From NCBI GenBank assembly GCA_964036155.1, contig OZ038422.1, positions 67,603,201 through 67,667,200 of the forward strand: 64,000 nucleotides of DNA, in the 5' to 3' direction. The notes beneath the pieces are model-generated. The model was not told the DNA's origin. It saw nothing but the letters and a program-made list of their open reading frames with translations, and made no database searches. This DNA comes from Diploscapter coronatus. Its lineage: Eukaryota; Nematoda; Chromadorea; Rhabditida; Rhabditidae. Numbering within the stretch: the first letter of the stretch is position 1; each line of letters starts with the position of its first letter. Positions 58,521-64,000 of this stretch are shown here, piece by piece. Made by a program: the position numbers and the translations under genes.

Positions 58521-61500
58521 CTGAATTATTGTTTATCATAAAATGCCTAGAAATTGACAGTAGTTTGCATTCTCCTGCATATTTTAGAACAAACAAAATG
58601 ATCAACGACAACCCGTTCGAAAATCGCTATTTTCAAAAGCACGCAATGCGCAGTTTTCGATAGAAACATTGGTTTGGAAAAAGAAAAGTTGTTTAATTCT
58701 TCTCAGAACCAGCCTGATTCAAAACGGAACTCTTAATTTTGAAAAATTATTTGCGGGCCCTAATTATGGGTTATACCACATAACCAAAAGTGACAATGTC
58801 AAAGAGGTAGATGCGAGATTTTGCTGAAAAAGAGGTCTCTAGCCACAACAACCACGAGTGAAGCCTTCTAGCAAATATGATATATAAAAAGATATATTGA
58901 TAAAGCCTCAGAGCTTCGCATCACTCCGAGAAGTGGTGAACAAATTCTCGCTTTACAATACGACGGTATTCCTGCCTATAAGTTGCATAGACTGATATTG
59001 ACAATAGTCTCATAGGAATTTTTATATCGGGCTCGAAAATGTTTCGATGATACTTAATCCGACCAACGAAACGAATATCGGTAACGTTGAGATGACACGA
59101 GTGATGTCTGCATTAAAATCATACGTGCAATTCAATATTCACGTGAAAAGGGACAATAAATCACCCAAAATTTATTTCCTTGATCGTTAAGTCAGTGAGT
59201 TAATCCATCTGACAGTCTGCAAAATTTCCCTCCCTGCACCACATCTGATTTGCATACCACATTTAGCACACGATTCATTGAATGATGTCTGGTGTCGTTT
59301 CTTATTATCGATGAGATTTCTGTGAGTTTTTTTTTGTTAAAACCATTTCACAAGTAAAATTAGGCGATGGCCTAAAAGTATTCGCAATCAGCCCTAGGAA
59401 AGACGATCGTCAAATGAGCTATCTCTTTGTGACCTTGCCTCCTTCAGGGCTGTACGCCTCAATTCAGTTGACGAACTTTACTTCATCTTGGGATAAAATA
59501 TAATCCACACAGTCGGCTGAGATGCTGCATTGGTTACATTAATAAGAAATTAACTGAGCATACGGTCTGGTAAGAAACGACGAAAACTCTCAGAGAATGG
59601 GTGATACAACTAATTTATAAATGACCATTTTTGATAATGGAAACTTGCATTATGATATCAAATAAGTCTAATCATTTTCCTTCTCAAATGGCTATCATGA
59701 AAATTTCATAGATATTCTTTGTAGGGGTGAGGCGGAAGTTCCGATTCCGGCAAAATTGTGATCAAAACCGGAACTTTAATGTATTTTTGAGTAACATTTT
59801 AAATAGCAGAAATAGTGCTAGGGAGTGACTTTCGCGATTCAAATTGGTTCAAGATTGGAAAATTAGCTCATTTTGCAAGATTTAAATTGACTATGTATTC
59901 AATTGCTTGGAGTAGCTTATGATGGAACAAAGTTATGCTCAACTAGGCTTAGGAATTTTTCAAACCACCAACAACATAGATACTTCTTGTTTTCTATGTC
60001 AAGAATTATAACGATTATTCCTAATTCGTTTATAAAATAGTTGCATGAAATTTCTATACCATTTTAATCAAATTAGGGCTTTTATTTGTTTATTTAAAGT
60101 TCCAGTTCCGGTTTTTTTAAGTTCTTTATTTACGATCTTCAGAATTGGGAATTCGGGTGAGTCCTGGGCTCCTAGAAAAGATACCGGCTTTTTCTTTTCT
60201 TCTCTTGCTTTCTCATGCTATTTATTAGAAAGGGTGGTCTTTTCTATGAGCCTCTATTTTTTTAAATACCTTATTATCGATGAGATTTCTCTGTGATAGT
60301 TTTGTTTCTTAAAACCGTTTCACAAGGGAGGACTAGTAAAATATGAAGAAAAGTGAACAATGCGCATGTAGCGGATAGGAACAGGCAAAATCCAGAAACT
60401 AATTCTGACTAACCGACTGACGGTATATAAATGCTTGAGAGCCAAACGACTTGCCAATAAGTAATGGAATTACATCTCTGAATTGTGATGTATTAATTTC
60501 TCTTGTAAATTCTGATAAACATAGCCGCATTATATCGTATACTTTTTATTTCTATTTTTTAAATCTCGTATCGATTGATGGATGCAAGATCTGACAATTG
60601 TCATCTTTTCTGACTGTCTGCAAAAATCTATCACTGAAAGACGTCAGATGTGATGGTTAATTATTCATGCGACGTCCCTCCTACGTGAAAATTGACATGG
60701 AAAGTCTATTTCAGAGAGACGAAAAGAAACAGAATCTCCTAGTTGTTTCGGTGCTCAAACGAGATAGCACGGTAGAGGAGTTGAAAAGGATAATCTTTCG
60801 CCGAAAAAATAGAGTTTATTATTTCGTTTTCTGACAAATTCATGTTCTACCAGAAAGGTACAAATTTTAATATATTTATAGATGAAAACACGATTCAATT
60901 TATGATGATGCGAAGTAATTCTTCTTGATTGTCGTTCTTTACGATGTGTTAATTCAAAAATTTATTTCAAATGAAACTAATTTTAGCCAACCATTCACTT
61001 TTAGTCGTAAAATTAGCTACTTGGAATCGCAGACATTTCACACAATGGATAGTTGGGATATGATGAATTGTCGCTACAGGAAAGGGAAAGGGTGATTTGA
61101 TAAGGAGAGATGCTCGAACTGGAAAAGTGAAAACGGATAAACGAAGAAAAGGAGGAGTTAGATGAAGAAACTGCCAGCCAATATCAACCGGTTGGATATT
61201 TTATCGTGGATGCAATGGATAACTGAGTACGCAATTACGGCCCCCTGTACTAGTCACCGGCTCTTTTTCTTATTTCTCTCCTTTGCCTACACTCTCTAAC
61301 TTTAAAATCCGGTGACTAGTACAGGCGATGCCGGTGCCTAAACGATGACTAATACAGGGGGCCTTCACAATAATCCTTACAAATTGAAAACATCTCCTAA
61401 TATCTATAAAAATTGACAACTAATTGAGATGCAATAATCTAGGCTATGACAGAATGAGTTCCTAATAAGTATATTTCGTTATTCTTATCGAAAACTATTT

Positions 61501-61616
61501 TAACGAACACTTATTTCAGTTGCAGTTTTCAGTATCTTTATTGGATGTTTTCGAGGGTTGTTTTATCATGTGCATTGAAATTAGATTATTATTTCACATT
61601 TGATTGAATAAAATTC
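58521..61616. other. gene-poor spacer with degenerate duplication
   Basis: I see no gene. Two similar segments occur near 59300-59365 and 60270-60330 (TTATTATCGATGAGATTTCT then AAAACC-TTTCACAAG), and their surroundings also show loose matches (AGTCTGCAAAA at 59213 and TGTCTGCAAAAA at 60615). A TATA-like GGTATATAAATG lies at 60422 without a linked gene. A family A MITE lies at 61236. Confidence 0.45.
61236..61364. mobile_element. MITE-like repeat, copy 3 of family A, with clear inverted ends
   Basis: It begins GGCCCCCTGTACTAGTCACC and ends with GATGACTAATACAGGGGGCC, an inverted match of the ends. A second inverted pair lies inside (ACTAGTCACCGG and CCGGTGACTAGT) around the CT-rich core CTTTGCCTACACTCT. 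The core is shared with copies 1 and 2. It has no coding potential. Confidence 0.65.
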
Positions 61617-64000
61617 CTATATGAAATTTGAGATAAATGATAACCAAGTTTTATTTGTGTTAATTTTTCCAACTTCACGCCATTTATTCTTCTGTGGATC
61701 GTATTCCTCGATTGAATTACAGAAGTTTATCGGGTTGAATTGTCTGTCAATATTTTGAAATCTAAGTTAACAAATATTTGGTATAAAGATATGCAAAATC
61801 TCAGCTCACCCTCCGACTGCATACAATTTCTTGTTAGCGACAATGAGCGAATGATGTTCTCTTGCATAATTCATATCAGCGATTCGAGAAATTCGACTGT
61901 CAACTGGAGCTGAGGGGTCAAAACACAAACAGGATTTGAATTGATAATAACCAGCACTAAATATATAATGATACATTATTTATCATACAAAATAAACGAC
62001 TATTTTCCTCCAGTTATGTAAATTCTTCCATTTAACGATGCAACTCCGAAAATACCTCGTATTTCTGGAATCTCTCCGACTTCAACCCATTCCCGTTCAT
62101 CGTCTGATAATCTATATCTTTCCACTATTAAATCCATCAATAACTGAATATCCATAATTATAATAATGAATATGCTATAATGTGACCGTATAAAATTCCA
62201 TCGCACGTTATTGTTTGAACCACACTAATTGGGAGAGGAAAAGCAGGTCCTGTTTGCCATTTTCCATCTATTAAAACCTGAATAAATTATTCCATGGACT
62301 TTCAATTGATCTTCTTACATCAATTCGATTAGTATAGTTCCCTATTTTAGGATCCTCTCCAACCAAATAATACAATTTGTCTTTGAAATAAGCCACAGAT
62401 GCACCAATACGCCATTCAAGAGGATCTGGGCCTGTAAAATTCTTTGAATCGATCATTCATGGATTTATTGATAAGACCTCTTGAAATTTGTCCAGTATTC
62501 AAGTCAAATATTTCAAATGAATCTTTAGTCCTAAATGGTTTATTTTCTTTACCAATTCCAAAAATCTGAAATTTGAGAAATTATTAAAAATAACAAACAT
62601 AAAAATTTACTTTATTCTGTGTAGTTGCTACTTGATATGTCCAATAATATTGATTAAACTTTGCAATATTTCCGACAGAATTGTTTTGCGAGTCAAACAG
62701 ACAAATTCTTCCTTCATAACTACCATTATCATTCGTATAAATAACTAAATGACTAATAATAATGCCTTTTCATTGTGTTTTAATAAATATTAGTCACTTA
62801 CGATAGACTAGAGTTTTATTTTCATTGACTTTTAAAGAACTATCAAACTCCTGTCTCAACTCATCCACAGAAATGTTAATCAAAGGCAGTGGATTCCCTT
62901 TCTAAATATCTAATTGTTTTCTTTTATAGTCGATTCTGAGTAAGTGGATATTGCACCTAATTAATCAGATAACTGACCAATTAACTCTCTTTAATGTTTG
63001 CTGTTCATTTTTCGATCGTAAATTTAGTATTTTTTCGTGCAAATTTGACATTTTCATGACAACATCTGATAAGCGACTGTTTGTTTGTTCATCAACTTGC
63101 AATTCTAATGACCTGATGACGATGACAACATCTGCATCTTGGAGGAATCGATAATTGACTCGATGAAAAGGAGTTCTGCTTTGAGAGAAAAATAGCTAAA
63201 AACAAGAAAAATAAACAGCAAACATTAAAGAGAGTTAATTGGTCAATCAGAGGGATAATTAAGATATAATTATAAACATTTTTCGCGAAGATGTCAAGAA
63301 AAATCGTTTGAAAATGGGGGAATGACGCAATTCGCAGGGAAAGAAAAAGTGGGCGGAGCCTGCGTGAGCGAAGTTGCAAAATGTATGCAGTATCCACTTA
63401 CTCAGAATCGACTATAAAAATATCTTCATACTTCAATGGCATTGGCAACAATTGCTGCTCCGTAAGCAACGGCTTCGTCTGGGTTTATATCGAATTTCAA
63501 CTTATCCTTTCCGAATTTGTCTGCTAATTTTTGCTGTAGAAAAGGAATTCTGGTCATTCCTCCAACCAAAATCTAAAAAATAAATAAGGATGCAGAAAGT
63601 AATCAAAAGAATTCATAAATATACCACATGATCGATTTGAGATTCTTCTAGCTGCGCAGTATACAGAACACTATCGACTTGTTTTAAAGCCCTATCATAA
63701 AGTTCTTTGCATAATTCGTTTAACTTATTCGAGGTCATGCCAACGTTTAGATCTAACTCATCGTTTATGTCGATCTAAAAATAAACCATGATGTAAAAAT
63801 TCCGGATGATTAGCTTTACATGGATATTGTATGACGAAAGATTAAAAGAAAGGGCTTCCTTTCCTTCTTTACAAGCAGTGCGAATTCGTCTTATCAGTTT
63901 TAGCTTATTAACAATATCATAATTCGGAGACGATTTAGCAAACTCATCAATTGCATATTTCATTATTTTTCCATCAAAATCCTGTCCGCCTAATTTAATC
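61617..64000 (-). CDS. HSP70 ATPase domain joined to Kelch repeats, 5' part outside window
   Basis: Exons 64000-63820, 63774-63625 and 63572-63432 encode the second half of an HSP70 nucleotide-binding domain: [24 protein letters not shown] and [12 protein letters not shown]. The last ends exactly where this domain ends. The next in-phase exon is 62901-62802, followed by 62744-62611, 62565-62478, 62431-62319, 62277-62187, 62143-62001, 61956-61810 and 61743-61617, which carry Kelch-type repeats ([36 protein letters not shown]). No start codon is seen for the Kelch part and no HSP70 peptide-binding domain is present. Alternatively the HSP70 part stops at GTATGA just past 63432 and the Kelch part is a fragment. 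The join 62187/62143 is out of frame with the next repeat, so a frameshift may exist. Confidence 0.65.
62922..63418. repeat. nested fold-back element filling the joining intron
   Basis: Outer arms 62922-62950 and 63391-63418 are inverted copies (TATAGTCGATTCTGAGTAAG and its complement). Inner arms 62974-63006 and 63213-63245 are also inverted copies (ACCAATTAACTCTCTTTAAT and its complement). The element fills almost all of the intron 62902-63431 between the HSP70 and Kelch exons. It has no transposase and resembles a composite MITE. Confidence 0.7.

Noticed and set aside
1..64000. tRNA genes, rRNA, CRISPR arrays, operons of bacterial type
   Set aside because: I looked for a T-arm GGTTCGAATCC-like box, regular spaced repeats and intron-free gene runs and found none; the gene structure is eukaryotic.

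Overview
The window looks like one stretch of an AT-rich animal genome with small, intron-dense genes. I think it is a nematode, for these reasons: nearly every intron ends in TTTCAG-type acceptors, several start codons sit just after an isolated acceptor (as at a spliced-leader site), one gene has three copies of the fibronectin-I-like module of the nematode MIG-18 (abnormal cell migration) family, and there is a probable seven-helix receptor and an astacin relative. No species can be named from sequence alone. All exon joins were made by hand from splice signals and reading phase, and none was checked against RNA or a database.

Layout. 138-3872 (+): 3' part of a SETDB1/MET-2-type histone H3K9 methyltransferase (MBD, pre-SET, split SET, post-SET). 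5433-9683 (-): a ten-exon gene of unknown function, head to head with 10428-12441 (+), a Y-box/cold-shock RNA-binding protein. 13324-15641 (+): zeta-class glutathione transferase (maleylacetoacetate isomerase). 15901-17835 (+): a neuropeptide precursor with two amidated peptides, one fitting the tachykinin-related ending F-x-G-x-R-amide. 19106-23537 (-): a KCTD3/SHKBP1-type BTB plus beta-propeller protein, head to head with 24015-31994 (+), a full 31-exon EEA1 homologue (C2H2 finger, long coiled coil, FYVE).

The second half is less crowded and rich in repeats. 34309-34984 (-): small secreted EGF protein. 37004-39479 (+): secreted MIG-18-like protein. 41237-41649: a nearly perfect long inverted repeat. 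43258-45037 (+): four-helix membrane protein. 45614-50026 (-): a multi-helix receptor-like gene with a dead Tc1 element (47763-49358) in the middle. Two small low-confidence genes follow near 50.4-51.0 kb and 52.2-52.8 kb.

The last 11 kb holds the two most unusual genes. 53560-58520 (-) encodes a secreted protein with a degenerate astacin domain that has lost most of its zinc site, followed by EGF, CUB, a Ser/Thr-rich linker and a C-type lectin domain. 61617-64000 (-) appears to join an HSP70 ATPase domain, in phase and exactly at its C-terminal border, to a set of Kelch repeats; a nested fold-back element fills the joining intron. Both genes show at least one reading-phase break, so decay or sequence error must be considered. 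Several MITE-like families are scattered through introns and spacers.
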